64,000 nucleotides of DNA from DASPKT01 sp035626475 (GCA_035626475.1 DASPNP010000005.1:1-64000), one strand, 5' to 3'. Positions 45,028-54,105 are shown, numbered from the stretch's first letter. Numbers and translations are program-made. The notes: generated from the letters alone by a model not told the origin.

Positions 45028-47805
45028 ATGGACCTGACCACCCTCCCTCCCCCTCGACCGCCTGCCGGCCGGCTGATGCTGCCCGAGGCACCGGCGCTGG
45101 TGCCGGCGGCGCGCCATGCGCTGTGGCTGACCCCGGACGGGGAGGTGGAGGAGCTGGCGAAGGGCGTCGCGGCCGAGCGCGCGCTGTACGACCCGCCGCT
45201 GGTCTGCCACGCCCGCGCCGTGGCGCGGCGGTTGGGCGGCCAGGGCTTTCCCGCCTACGATCTGCTGGAGCTGTACGCCTTTGTCCGGCCAGCCCGCTTC
45301 TGCCTGCCGACGCCGCGCGGGCTGGCGGAGGCGCTGGGCTTGGCCAGGCCCAACCCCGGCGAGGGCGAGGCGATGGCGCTGTTCCAGGCGGCCAAGGCGT
45401 TGCTGACGGAACTGGCGGCCTCTGACCTCGACCGCCGCTCCGATCCTGTCGGCATCGCCTGGTCCATGGGCCAGGCGGAATGGCCCTGGGCGCCCTATGT
45501 GCTGGCGGCGTTGGGCCACCCGAACGGCCCGGGCAAGGGCGCCTACAAGGCGCTGCAGGTGTGGTCCGGCCTGAAGGAGTGGCAGGCGGAGGCGCCGGAG
45601 CCGCCGCCGGGCCAGGTGCCCGTGGAGCAGCAGGAGGCCCGCACGCGCCTCGCCGAGCTGGTGGCGCGCGGCAGCAACGCCGAGCCCCGGCCGCAGCAGT
45701 CCGACTATTCCAGCGCCGTCAGCGGCGCCTTCACCCCGCGCGAGCAGCCGGACGCGCCCAACCTGGTGCTGGCCGAGGCCGGCACCGGCGTCGGCAAGAC
45801 GCTGGGCTACTTGGCGCCGGCGACGCTGTGGGCTGAGAAGAACAAGGGCCCGGTCTGGATCTCCACCTACACCCGCCAGCTGCAGCACCAGATCGACAAG
45901 GAGCTGGACCGGCTGCACGAGGAGCCGACGACCAAGGCGCGCAAGGTGGTGATCCGCAAGGGGCGGGAGAACTATCTCTGCCTGCTGAACCTGGAGGAGG
46001 CGGTCCAGTTCTCCCAGGGCCAGCCGCAGTACGGGACCGCCATCGGGCTGATGGCGCGCTGGGCGGCCAGCACCCGCGACGGCGACATGCAGGGCGGCGA
46101 CTTCCCGGGCTGGCTGGTCGACATCCTCGGGCGCGGCCGCACCATGGGGCTGGCCGACCGGCGGGGCGAGTGCATCTTCAGCGCCTGCCCGCACTACACC
46201 AAATGCTTCATCGAGAAGAGCGTGCGCCGGGCGCGGCGGGCCGAGATCGTCATCGCCAACCATGCGCTGGTCATGGTGCAGGCGGCGCTGGGCGGCGGCG
46301 ACGACGCCTATGTGCCGACCCGCTACGTCTTCGACGAGGGCCACCACGTCTTCGACGCCGCCGACAACGCCTTCGCCGGCCACCTGACCGGAACCGAGAC
46401 GGCGGAGCTGCGGCGCTGGCTGCTGGGGGCTGAGACCTCGGGCCGCTCGCGGGCGCGGGGCCTGAAGCGCCGGGTCGAGGACCTCATGGCCGACGACGCC
46501 AATGCGCAGGAGCTGCTGGACCGCATCCAGCGCGCCGCCCGCCACCTGCCCGGCGACGCCTGGCCGCAGCGGGTCAATGGCGGCAGCACGCAAGGCCCGA
46601 CCGAGGCCTTCCTGGCGCTGGTGCGCCGGCAGGTCTATGCCCGCGCCCACGGGCCGGACAATCCCTACAGCCTGGAGACCGAGACAAGGCCGCCGATCGA
46701 CGGGCTGGTGGAGGCGGCGCTGGCGCTGGAGCAGGCGCTGGCCGAGCTCGCCATCCCGCTGGACCAGCTGGCCGAGCGGCTGAAGCTGCGGCTGGAGGAG
46801 GAGGCCGACGAGCTGGAGTCCGAGACCCGCCGGCGGCTGGACGCCGTCGCCCGTAGCCTCAAGCGCCGCGCCGCCAATGAGGTGGAGGGCTGGCGCCAGA
46901 TGCTGAAGGCGCTGGCCGAGGAGACGCCGCCCCAGTACGTGGACTGGTTCGGCATCGACCGGCAGGAGGGGCGCGACATCGATGTCGGCATGTACCGCCA
47001 CTGGGTCGATCCGACCGTCCCCTTCGCCGCCACGGTCGGCGCTGTCGCCCACGGCATGGTGGTGACCTCCGCCACGCTGACCGACGGCACCGGCGACAAT
47101 GAGCTGGACTGGCAGGCGGCGCACATCCGCACCGGCGCCATCCACATGCCCCGGCCGGCCCTGCGGGCCTCGGTCCCCTCGCCCTTCGACTATGCCGGCC
47201 AGACCCGGGTGCTGGTGGTCACCGACGTGCGCAAGGACGATCTGGGCCAGGTGGCGTCCGCCTACCGGGAGCTGTTCCTGGCAGCCGGCGGCGGCGCCAT
47301 CGGGCTGTTCACCGCCATCCAGCGGCTGCGCGCGGTGCATGAGCGCATCGGCCCGGCGCTGGAGCAGGCGGGGCTGCCGCTGCTCGCCCAGCATCTGGAC
47401 GGGATCGACGTCTCCACCCTCATCGACATCTTCCGCGGCGAGGACAATGCCTGCCTGCTGGGCACCGACGCGGTGCGGGACGGGGTGGACGTGCCGGGCC
47501 GGGCGCTGCGCCTGATCGTCTTCGACCGCGTGCCCTGGCCCCGGCCGGACATCCTGCACCGCGCCCGGCGTGAGCATTTCGACGCCGGCGGCCGCAAGCG
47601 CTTCGACGACATGATCACCCGCCTGCGCCTGCGTCAGGCCTTCGGCCGGCTGGTGCGCCGCGCCGACGACACCGGCGTCTTCGTGCTGCTGGACCCGATG
47701 ATGCCCTCCCGCCTCGCCGGCGCCTTCCCCGAAGGGGTGGAGGTGCGCCGCGTCGGCTTGGCGGAGGCGGTGCGGGCGACGCGGGCGTTCCTGAGTCCGC
47801 CGTAA
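45028..47805 (+). CDS. DinG/Rad3-like ATP-dependent DNA helicase
   Basis: 925-aa superfamily 2 helicase of the XPD/DinG group. A ~240-residue N-terminal domain precedes the motor: Walker A in AEAGTGVGKTLGYLAPATLW, iron-sulfur-type cysteines in GECIFSACPHYTKCFIEK plus Cys in RKGRENYLCLLN, DEGH box in YVFDEGHHVFDAADNAF, and C-terminal motifs LGTDAVRDGVDVPGRALR and LRQAFGRLVRRADDTGVFV. Unwinds DNA 5'-3', probably in repair or clearing structured DNA; the 4Fe-4S cluster is inferred from the four cysteines. ATG at 45028. Confidence 0.88.
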   Translation: MDLTTLPPPRPPAGRLMLPEAPALVPAARHALWLTPDGEVEELAKGVAAERALYDPPLVCHARAVARRLGGQGFPAYDLLELYAFVRPARFCLPTPRGLAEALGLARPNPGEGEAMALFQAAKALLTELAASDLDRRSDPVGIAWSMGQAEWPWAPYVLAALGHPNGPGKGAYKALQVWSGLKEWQAEAPEPPPGQVPVEQQEARTRLAELVARGSNAEPRPQQSDYSSAVSGAFTPREQPDAPNLVLAEAGTGVGKTLGYLAPATLWAEKNKGPVWISTYTRQLQHQIDKELDRLHEEPTTKARKVVIRKGRENYLCLLNLEEAVQFSQGQPQYGTAIGLMARWAASTRDGDMQGGDFPGWLVDILGRGRTMGLADRRGECIFSACPHYTKCFIEKSVRRARRAEIVIANHALVMVQAALGGGDDAYVPTRYVFDEGHHVFDAADNAFAGHLTGTETAELRRWLLGAETSGRSRARGLKRRVEDLMADDANAQELLDRIQRAARHLPGDAWPQRVNGGSTQGPTEAFLALVRRQVYARAHGPDNPYSLETETRPPIDGLVEAALALEQALAELAIPLDQLAERLKLRLEEEADELESETRRRLDAVARSLKRRAANEVEGWRQMLKALAEETPPQYVDWFGIDRQEGRDIDVGMYRHWVDPTVPFAATVGAVAHGMVVTSATLTDGTGDNELDWQAAHIRTGAIHMPRPALRASVPSPFDYAGQTRVLVVTDVRKDDLGQVASAYRELFLAAGGGAIGLFTAIQRLRAVHERIGPALEQAGLPLLAQHLDGIDVSTLIDIFRGEDNACLLGTDAVRDGVDVPGRALRLIVFDRVPWPRPDILHRARREHFDAGGRKRFDDMITRLRLRQAFGRLVRRADDTGVFVLLDPMMPSRLAGAFPEGVEVRRVGLAEAVRATRAFLSPP

Positions 47806-47808
47806 ACC

Positions 47809-47900
47809 CGTAGGTCGCATGAAGCCGCAGGCGCAATGCGACAGGAATGCCCTTAGACCTTGTCCTGTCGCATTGCGGCTCCGCCTCCATGCGACCTACG
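47809..47900. repeat. GTAGGTCGCAT palindromic repeat, copy 1
   Basis: A ~92-bp near-perfect inverted repeat: arms start GTAGGTCGCAT and end ATGCGACCTAC, with GCGCAATGCGACAGGA and its complement inside, around a ~15-nt loop. Starts 3 bases after the helicase stop and ends 16 bases before the stop of the convergent AEC gene, so it likely forms a shared terminator-like hairpin. A second copy is at 61753. Confidence 0.85.
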
Positions 47901-47915
47901 GGGCCCGACCCGCGC

Positions 47916-48872
47916 TCAGGGCGGCGTCAGCGGCACGTAGTGGGCCAGCAGGGCCGAGAGGGTCGGCACGGCCAGGATCGTGGAGACCAGGATGACGGTG
48001 GAGGTGCGCTCCACCGCCACCCGGTACTGCTGCGCCACGACGAAGGTCAGCGCGCCCGTCGGCAGCGCCGCCAGCAGCACGCAGGACGCCGCCCAATAGG
48101 GGTGCATCTCGAACACCCAGGTCACCAGCGCCCAGGCCAGCAGCGGCTGGACCAGCAGCTTCAGCGCCACCGCCCCCAGCACCGGGCCGAGATCAGCCGT
48201 CAGGTCGGCGCGCAGCTTCTGCCCGGCCAGGAACAGGCCGATGGCGAAGAGCGCGCAGGGACCGGCGCTGGCGCCCAGCAGATCGCCGAAGGTCGCCAGC
48301 GGCCGCGGCACCGGCAGTCCCGAGAGCGACCAGAGCGCGCCGGCCAGCGGCGCCAGGATCAGCGGGTTGCGGGCCAGCGAGCCCAGCACCCGGCCCGCCG
48401 CCTTCCCCAGACCGTGCCCGGCGCTGCGCACCGCCTCGATCAGCACCACGGCGATGCCGATGACCAGGCTGGAGACCAGCACCGTCGCCAGGATGGCCGG
48501 CCCCAGCCCCAGCGGCCCGAAGGCGGCCAGGAACAGCGGGATGCCGAGATAGCCCGTATTGGAGAAGGAGGCGTTCAGCCCCGACAGCACCAGCGCCTCG
48601 CCCCGCTCGCCCCGCAGCCGGCCGAGCAGCGCGCCCGTCACTGCCACGGCGCCGAGGCTGAGGAGGAAGGCGGCGGCGAAGGGGCCGTTCAGAACCTGGT
48701 CCAGCGGATTGCGCGCCAGCCCCAGGAACAGCACCGGCGGCAGCGCCACCCAATAGACGTAGCGGTTCAGCGCGTCGCTGCTCTCGCGCCCCAGCAGCCC
48801 GGCGCGGCCGGCGGCGAAGCCCGCGAGGATGATGCCGAATACGGGGAGTGCCACGTCGACGACGGCGGACAA
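47916..48872 (-). CDS. AEC family transporter (auxin efflux carrier-like)
   Basis: 318 aa, about ten transmembrane helices. Typical AEC blocks: IILAGFAAGRAGLLGRESSD, LNASFSNTGYLGIPLFLAAF, and LPTGALTFVVAQQYRVAVER near the C-terminus. Members export malate, malonate, amino acids or similar anions. The TTG start at 48872 is preceded by GAGGA; it begins right at the first conserved helix, so it is preferred. Substrate unknown. Confidence 0.88.
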   Translation of the reverse strand: MSAVVDVALPVFGIILAGFAAGRAGLLGRESSDALNRYVYWVALPPVLFLGLARNPLDQVLNGPFAAAFLLSLGAVAVTGALLGRLRGERGEALVLSGLNASFSNTGYLGIPLFLAAFGPLGLGPAILATVLVSSLVIGIAVVLIEAVRSAGHGLGKAAGRVLGSLARNPLILAPLAGALWSLSGLPVPRPLATFGDLLGASAGPCALFAIGLFLAGQKLRADLTADLGPVLGAVALKLLVQPLLAWALVTWVFEMHPYWAASCVLLAALPTGALTFVVAQQYRVAVERTSTVILVSTILAVPTLSALLAHYVPLTPP

Positions 48873-49019
48873 GGCGATAGGTCCTCGGCATTAGGGGCGG
48901 ATGCGGACACGACCTTAGGCAGCCCTCACCCGTCCTGTCGAGAGCACCCCTTCCGTCGCCTTGACCCTCCGGGCTCCGCGGACGTTAGGTAGCGTCAGCC
49001 TCGCTTCAGGGATTCCTCC

Positions 49020-49424
49020 ATGCTCGATCACCACCGCGCGCTCATCTACACCATGGTCCTGGTCTCGGCGTCCGACAGCGACATGACCGACGCCGAGCTG
49101 AAGACGATCGCCGAGAATGTGCGCTACCTGCCGGCCTTCCGCGGCTTCGACGTCGGCGGCCTCACGGGGGCCACCCGCGACTGCACCGAGCTGCTCTCCG
49201 ACGAGGAAGGGCTGGACAAGGCGCTGGACTGGATCAAGGGCGCCCTGCCGCCGCGACTGCGCGAGACGGCCTACGGCCTGGCCTGCGAGGTGGTGGCGGC
49301 CGACGGCAAGGCCAGCCAGGAGGAGCTGCGCATGCTGGAGCTGATCCGCCACGGGCTGGATGTCGACCGGCTGACCGCCGCCGCCCTGGAGCGCGGCGCC
49401 CGCGCCCGCCATCTCACCGCCTGA
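49020..49424 (+). CDS. TerB-family protein
   Basis: 134 aa, all helical, single TerB domain. ALIYTMVLVSASDSDMTDAE carries the acidic metal-binding stretch, and YGLACEVVAADGKASQEELR is the second conserved half. Stand-alone TerB proteins are common in alphaproteobacteria and are not by themselves evidence of tellurite resistance. Function unknown. Confidence 0.88.
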   Translation: MLDHHRALIYTMVLVSASDSDMTDAELKTIAENVRYLPAFRGFDVGGLTGATRDCTELLSDEEGLDKALDWIKGALPPRLRETAYGLACEVVAADGKASQEELRMLELIRHGLDVDRLTAAALERGARARHLTA

Positions 49425-49451
49425 GCGTTCCGGTCCTTTGGCGGCCGACGG

Positions 49452-50096
49452 CTACTGGCTGGCCCAGAGGATGCGGGCGATCCAGTCGATGTCGTCGGCC
49501 GCGATCTCGTGCGTCGCGTCCGGATCGGCCAGCCCGGCCAGCGCGATGCCGGCGTCCGACACCTGGATGGCGGTGCCCAGCAGGACGGCGCCATCGCGGG
49601 TGCGCAGCACGACGCGCCCGCCCGCCGAGGGCTTGGCCGTGCGCACCGCCAGCAGCACGTCGCCCGCCTTGTAGAGCGGCGCCAGCGCCGCATTCTCCAC
49701 CCGTAGCCCGAAGGCGCCCTGCGGCGGCCAGATCTGGGCCGCCGGGTCGGCGCTCGTCCGGTTCCAGCCGGCGCCCGCCGGCCGCCCGGCCACGTCGAAC
49801 CGCGCGTCCCCCAGGCGCGACAGCGGCAGCGTCGGCAGGCCCGGCGGCGCCGCCAGGGCCGCGAACTCTGCGAAGGAGGTGCCGGTCGCCGCGAGGATCT
49901 TGGCGATGCTCTCGGTCGAGGGCCAGCGCGGGCGCCCGTCCGGCGCCTGGCGCTTCGACCGGTTGAAGGTGGTCGGGTCCAGCCCGGCACGGCGGGCGAG
50001 GCCCGAGGGTGTCAGCCCCTGCCGTTCGCCCAGCCTGTCGATGGCCGCCCAGATGTCCAGATGAGAAAGCACGGGTGACGCGGTCCGCGGTTGCAT
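49452..50096 (-). CDS. HTH/S24-fold transcriptional regulator without catalytic residues
   Basis: 214 aa: N-terminal helix-turn-helix (~10-60, LTPSGLARRAGLDPTTFNRS) and a C-terminal LexA/CI-like S24 fold (~110-214, GLRVENAALAPLYKAGDVLL). In active relatives the loop reads GDSMEP and a Lys follows a later strand; here Ser is Ala (NAALAP) and the Lys position is Gly (VLLGTAIQ). So it should not self-cleave. ATG at 50096; a much longer frame upstream is a shadow. Divergent from the alpha/beta hydrolase, which it may control. Confidence 0.82.
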   Translation of the reverse strand: MQPRTASPVLSHLDIWAAIDRLGERQGLTPSGLARRAGLDPTTFNRSKRQAPDGRPRWPSTESIAKILAATGTSFAEFAALAAPPGLPTLPLSRLGDARFDVAGRPAGAGWNRTSADPAAQIWPPQGAFGLRVENAALAPLYKAGDVLLAVRTAKPSAGGRVVLRTRDGAVLLGTAIQVSDAGIALAGLADPDATHEIAADDIDWIARILWASQ

Positions 50097-50196
50097 TGCC
50101 CCACACCGTGTTGTGTCCCACTCCCGCACCCCATTGCAACCAAAAATCACCCGTAGAGCGGGAGTAAATCGCCTATTCCGTTTGCCGGATCCGATA

Positions 50197-50213
50197 GGGG
50201 GCGACCCGCCCCC
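50197..50213. other. Hairpin in the S24/hydrolase divergent region
   Basis: GGGGGC pairs with GCCCCC around a 5-nt loop, followed by TTGTCG, in the 201-bp gap. It could be a small attenuator-like leader for the hydrolase or a regulator target; weak. CACACCGTGTTGTG near 50102-50115, next to the regulator's ATG, is a possible auto-operator. Confidence 0.3.
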
Positions 50214-50297
50214 TTGTCGTTGCGCATCCGGCGCAACTCCTGCGCCCCTCTTGTGTTTCCCCTTCGGATGCCCTGTTCGGGCTGGAGGGTTGGGACG

Positions 50298-51251
50298 ATG
50301 GCGGAGTGGGTCCTGTCGGCGGAGCGCGACGGCACGGAAGGGGCAGCCAACCTTCCGGAGGGGGTGCGCCTCGGGCGCATGGTCACGATCGACGGGGCCA
50401 GGGCCCATATCATCGAGGAGGGCGAAGGCCGCCCGGTGCTGCTGCTGCACGGGCTCGGCGGGCTGGCGCAGGAGATCGTGGAGCCGCTGCAGGGCCTGTC
50501 GCGCTGGGGCCGGGTCATCGCCGTCGACCGGCCGGGTTACGGCCTGTCCGACCCGCTGCCGAGGGAGCAGATGGCCGCCGACCAGCAGGCGCGCTGGCTG
50601 GCCCGGCTGCTGACCCGGCTGGAGGCGCACAGGCCTGTCATCGTCGCCCACAGCCTGGCGGCCTCGGTCGCCATCAGCTTCGCCATGCAGTATCCCCGCG
50701 CGGTCGCCGGGCTGGTGCTGCTGGCCCCCTTCGCCCGGCCGACCCGGCCGGCGGCCATGCCGATGCTGCGGCTGGCGACGGCCCCGGTCGTCGGCGGAGC
50801 GGTGCGGACCCTGATCGTCCCCTGGCTGGCGCATCTGGTGGCGCCGGCGAAGCTCAGGGCGCTGTGCGCCCCCGACCCGGTGCCGGCCTGCCTGGAGCGC
50901 CTGCCGGTGGCGCATGCCGCCCGGGCCTCGGCGCTGCTGTCCATGGCGGCGGAGCTGCACGGCTTCAACGGGGCGATGATCCCGGCGGCCCGGGCGCTGC
51001 CCCGGCTCACCGTGCCGACCGCCATCATCGCCGGCACGGCCGACCGGATCGTGCCCTTCGACCGGCACGCCTACTGGTTGTCGCGGCGGATGCCGCAGGC
51101 CAAGCTGGAGATGCTGCCGGGCGTCGGCCACATGCCGCACCATTGCCGGCCCGAAGTGGTCATGAAGGCGGTGGCGGAGCACTGGAGCGCCGCGCCCCGC
51201 GGCATGCTCCGCGGCGCCTACTCCAACGCGCCCCTGCCGAGCGGGCGCTAG
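50298..51251 (+). CDS. Alpha/beta hydrolase
   Basis: 317 aa. The oxyanion-hole region is LLLHGLGGLAQEIVEPLQGL, the nucleophile is in IVAHSLAASVAISFAMQYPR, the acid in IIAGTADRIVPFDRHA, and the His in LPGVGHMPHHCRPEVV. The nucleophile elbow is AHSLA rather than the usual GxSxG. Predicted esterase, lipase or peroxidase-like enzyme; no signal peptide. Divergent from the S24-type regulator. Confidence 0.88.
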   Translation: MAEWVLSAERDGTEGAANLPEGVRLGRMVTIDGARAHIIEEGEGRPVLLLHGLGGLAQEIVEPLQGLSRWGRVIAVDRPGYGLSDPLPREQMAADQQARWLARLLTRLEAHRPVIVAHSLAASVAISFAMQYPRAVAGLVLLAPFARPTRPAAMPMLRLATAPVVGGAVRTLIVPWLAHLVAPAKLRALCAPDPVPACLERLPVAHAARASALLSMAAELHGFNGAMIPAARALPRLTVPTAIIAGTADRIVPFDRHAYWLSRRMPQAKLEMLPGVGHMPHHCRPEVVMKAVAEHWSAAPRGMLRGAYSNAPLPSGR

Positions 51252-51300
51252 GCGTGACGTTGCCCCGTCGGCTGGACCGTGAACGGGAGAGGCTGGGCCG

Positions 51301-51426
51301 TGCTGCGTCCTTCGACAGGCTCAGGATGAGGGAAGGGGTGCGCGAGGCACTCCTGGTTTCAGACCGTGCGAACTTTAGCTGGGAGCAGCAACAAGGTCCT
51401 CATCCTGAGCTTGTCGAAGCACGCAC
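51301..51426. repeat. CTTCGACA-GCTCAG intergenic repeat pair, copy 6
   Basis: The left arm TGCGTCCTTCGACAGGCTCA and right arm GAGCTTGTCGAAGCACGCAC flank GAGGCACTCC and GGGAGCAGCAAC. Lies between the convergent hydrolase and rlmN genes in a 231-bp gap. Confidence 0.85.
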
Positions 51427-51482
51427 AGCGGCAACGCCGCCCCTGAACCCCGGCCGCCCCTCCAACGTCGGAGGCCACCCTC

Positions 51483-52682
51483 CTAGAGGCTCAGCTCCGC
51501 CTCCTTCTCCGCCACGCGCGCCGCGTACTCGGCCTGCAGCGCCTTGTGCGCCTCGATCTGGGCGGATCGCTGGGCGGCGGAGGGGCGCACGCTCTCGCTC
51601 TTCAGCTGGCCGCAGGCGGCCAGGATGTCGCGGCCGCGCGGGCGGCGCACCGGCGAGGCGTAGCCGGCGGCGTTGATGTAGTCGCCGAACTTCTCGATCT
51701 GCTCGTCGTCGGAGCATTCGAAGGGCGAGCCCGGCCAGGCGTTGAAGGGGATCAGGTTGATCTTGGCCGGGATGCCGCGCAGCAGCCGCACCAGTTCGCG
51801 CGCGTCCGCCAGGCTGTCGTTGACGCCCTTCAGCATGACGTACTCGAAGGTGATGCGGCGCGCGTTGGACAGGCCGGGATAGGTGCGGCAGGCGTCCAGC
51901 AGCTCCTTGATCGGGTATTTGCGGTTGATCGGCACGATGCGGTCGCGCAGCTCGTCGTTCACCGCGTGCAGGCTGACCGCCAGGTTCACGCCCAGCTCCG
52001 CCCCGCACTGCTTCATCATCGGCACGACGCCGGAGGTCGACAGCGTGATGCGGCGCTTGGAGATGGCGATGCCCTCGCCGTCCATGACGATCTTCAGCGC
52101 CTTGGCGACGTTGGCGTAGTTATAGAGCGGCTCGCCCATGCCCATCATGACGATGTTGCTGACCATGCGCCCGTCGGGCGGCGAGGGCCACTCGTTCAGA
52201 TGGTCGCGCGCCAGCATGACCTGCCCGACGATCTCGTCCGAGGTCAGGTTGCGCACCAGGCGCTGGGTGCCGGTGTGGCAGAAGCGGCAGGTGAGCGTGC
52301 AGCCGACCTGCGAGGAGACGCAGAGCGTGCCGCGGTCCTCCTCGGGGATGTGGACGGCCTCGATCTCCTGCCCGTCGGGCATGCGGGCCAGCCATTTGCG
52401 GGTGCCGTCGGCGCTCTTCAGGTCGCGCACGGCCTGGGGCCGGTCGACGACGTAGAGCTCGCCCAGCTTCTCGCGCACCGGCTTGGCCAGCGTCGTCATC
52501 TTGGCGAAGTCGGTCTCGCCGCGATGGTAGATCCAGTGCCAGAGCTGGCGCGCGCGGAACTTCTCCAGCCCGCCGTCCACGACGGCGGCCTCGAGCTCCT
52601 CGCGGCTCAGGCCGACGAGATTGACCTTGCCGTCGGCACGGGGCGGCGGCGCGAATTCCCGGGAGTGATTTTCGATGCCCAT
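51483..52682 (-). CDS. rlmN: Dual-specificity 23S rRNA/tRNA (adenine-C2)-methyltransferase RlmN
   Basis: Radical-SAM enzyme methylating A2503 of 23S rRNA and A37 of some tRNAs. The cluster motif is in VGCTLTCRFCHTGTQRLVRN (CxxxCxxC), with MGMGEPLYNY and NLAVSLHAVNDELRDRIVP as further blocks. The methyl-carrying Cys is in FECSDDEQIEKF near the end. 399 aa, normal; the C-terminus has an Ala/Glu-rich helix (AEYAARVAEKEAELSL) longer than in E. coli. Confidence 0.96.
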   Translation of the reverse strand: MGIENHSREFAPPPRADGKVNLVGLSREELEAAVVDGGLEKFRARQLWHWIYHRGETDFAKMTTLAKPVREKLGELYVVDRPQAVRDLKSADGTRKWLARMPDGQEIEAVHIPEEDRGTLCVSSQVGCTLTCRFCHTGTQRLVRNLTSDEIVGQVMLARDHLNEWPSPPDGRMVSNIVMMGMGEPLYNYANVAKALKIVMDGEGIAISKRRITLSTSGVVPMMKQCGAELGVNLAVSLHAVNDELRDRIVPINRKYPIKELLDACRTYPGLSNARRITFEYVMLKGVNDSLADARELVRLLRGIPAKINLIPFNAWPGSPFECSDDEQIEKFGDYINAAGYASPVRRPRGRDILAACGQLKSESVRPSAAQRSAQIEAHKALQAEYAARVAEKEAELSL

Positions 52683-52746
52683 GTGCCGCTAGATGGGGCA
52701 AGAGGCCGCTCAAGTCAAAGGACGAAAATCGGGGGCGGCCCTGCGA

Positions 52747-53283
52747 TCACCTCACCCCGCAGGCCTCGCTGATCGCCTCGTAGGCGGCGGACGAGCCGGC
52801 GAGGCTGTAGGTGTCCACCGTGCGCGTGCCCCGCGAGGAGGTGCCGCGCACCACCATGCTGCCGGCCGTGCGGATGGCCTGGACCAGCGCCCGGTCGGTG
52901 CCCTCGTCGCGGGTCCAGGCGGTGTCGGTGTCGGTGAACAGGGTGAAGCTGCGCTGCCCCACCTTGACGGAGACCTCGGTATCCTTGGCGAAGGCGTAGC
53001 CGGCGACCAGGCTGACCACGCCGACCGCCTTCTCCGCCGGGCGGTGGGTGATCAGGGCGAAGACGGCGCCGCGCTTGGAGAAGTCGCCCTGCTGCCGCTT
53101 GGGCTGGCTGGACATGAAGCAGGCGGGGCCGTCCGCCTCCTCCACCTTGTACGCCTCCCAGTCGCGGAAGCTGCCGATGAGGCGCGGCTCGGCGCCGTGG
53201 GCGACCGGAGCGACCAGCATCAGGGCGAGGAGCAGGGAACGGGCGGCGGCTCTGGCTGGAACGGTGGCGGCGGAGGGCGGCAT
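52747..53283 (-). CDS. Invasion-associated locus B (IalB) family protein
   Basis: 178 aa periplasmic protein. Signal peptide at ~1-30 (ARSLLLALMLVAPVAHG, cleaved before AEPRL). IalB landmarks: LIGSFRDWEAYKVEEADGPA with the conserved Cys next (ACFMSSQP), FTLFTDTDTAWTRDEGTD, and the terminal Cys in EACGVR. Named for Bartonella invasion, but members occur in many free-living alphaproteobacteria, where the role is unknown. Confidence 0.88.
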   Translation of the reverse strand: MPPSAATVPARAAARSLLLALMLVAPVAHGAEPRLIGSFRDWEAYKVEEADGPACFMSSQPKRQQGDFSKRGAVFALITHRPAEKAVGVVSLVAGYAFAKDTEVSVKVGQRSFTLFTDTDTAWTRDEGTDRALVQAIRTAGSMVVRGTSSRGTRTVDTYSLAGSSAAYEAISEACGVR

Positions 53284-53368
53284 CCAGGGCGGGCGTCGTT
53301 AAGGATCGTCACGGGGCGAGCCTAATCCGCAAGCGCCGCTGCGGGGGGACTTTTTTTAGCAAGCGCGG

Positions 53369-53396
53369 TGATCCGCCGCCCTAACCCCTCCGTATG
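53369..53396 (+). promoter_or_regulatory. ECF11-like promoter of the sigma/ChrR operon
   Basis: TGATCC, 16 bp, CGTATG: the -35 TGATCC is the element recognised by RpoE of the Rhodobacter sphaeroides RpoE-ChrR system. It lies directly upstream of a ChrR-linked sigma gene, as expected for autoregulation. The transcript would begin near 53402, which argues for the ATG at 53500 rather than 53407 as the sigma start. Confidence 0.65.
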
Positions 53397-53499
53397 TGAG
53401 ATTGAGATGACCGATGCCGGGCTTTATAGTTCGGACGTCGAGGGGACCAAGGCCTTCCCTCCGAGGACCTTGCAACGATCCAGGGCGGACCGTTCGACC

Positions 53500-54105
53500 A
53501 TGAACCGATCCACTCTGGACCGCACCGCGCTGGACCGACCGGCCCCCGACGCCTCCGATGCCGAAAGGCTCAACGACCTGCTCGCCAGGGTCGCGCGCGA
53601 CCATGACCGGGCGGCGTTCGCCGAGCTTTTCCGCCATTTCGCCCCCCGGCTGAAGTCCTATCTCCTGCGGCTGGGCGCCGACCACGGCTCTGCCGAGGAA
53701 GTCGTCCAGGAGGTGATGGTCACCGTGTGGCGCCGGGCCGAGAGCTTCGACCCGGCGCTCGCGTCGGCCGCCACCTGGATCTTCACCATCGCCCGTAACC
53801 GGCGGATCGACATCCTCCGCCGGGAAAAGCGGCCCGAGATCGATCCGGACGACCCGGCCCTGGTGCCGGACGCGCCGGAGCCGGCGGACCGGCTGATCCA
53901 GGCGGGACAGGACACACGGAAGCTGCGCGAGGCGATGCGCGCGCTCCCGGCGGAACAGGCGGAGTTGTTGCGGATGGCGTATTTCGAGGACAAGCCCCAC
54001 AGCGCGATCGCGGCCGAGAGCGGCCTGCCGCTCGGCACCGTGAAGTCGCGGCTGCGCCTGGCGCTGGCCCGCCTCCGCAAGGCCATGGGGGAGGACGGAG
54101 AATGA
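53500..54105 (+). CDS. ECF RNA polymerase sigma factor (RpoE/ECF11-like)
   Basis: 201 aa. Sigma region 2: FAELFRHFAPRLKSYLLRLG then VVQEVMVTVWRRAESFDPAL and ATWIFTIARNRRIDILRREK. Region 4: LRMAYFEDKPHSAIAAESGL then PLGTVKSRLRLALARLRKAM. The neighbour is a ChrR anti-sigma (ATGA overlap), so it probably answers singlet oxygen or related oxidative stress as in Rhodobacter. Start 53500 is favoured by the promoter at 53369; the longer ATG at 53407 would add 31 residues. Confidence 0.9.
   Translation: MNRSTLDRTALDRPAPDASDAERLNDLLARVARDHDRAAFAELFRHFAPRLKSYLLRLGADHGSAEEVVQEVMVTVWRRAESFDPALASAATWIFTIARNRRIDILRREKRPEIDPDDPALVPDAPEPADRLIQAGQDTRKLREAMRALPAEQAELLRMAYFEDKPHSAIAAESGLPLGTVKSRLRLALARLRKAMGEDGE

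Noticed and set aside
44725..47820. 1031-codon minus-strand frame
   Set aside because: Antisense shadow of the helicase gene, which has all its motifs on the other strand.
49020..49424. Tellurite resistance operon
   Set aside because: Only a lone TerB domain; no terC, terD or terZ nearby.
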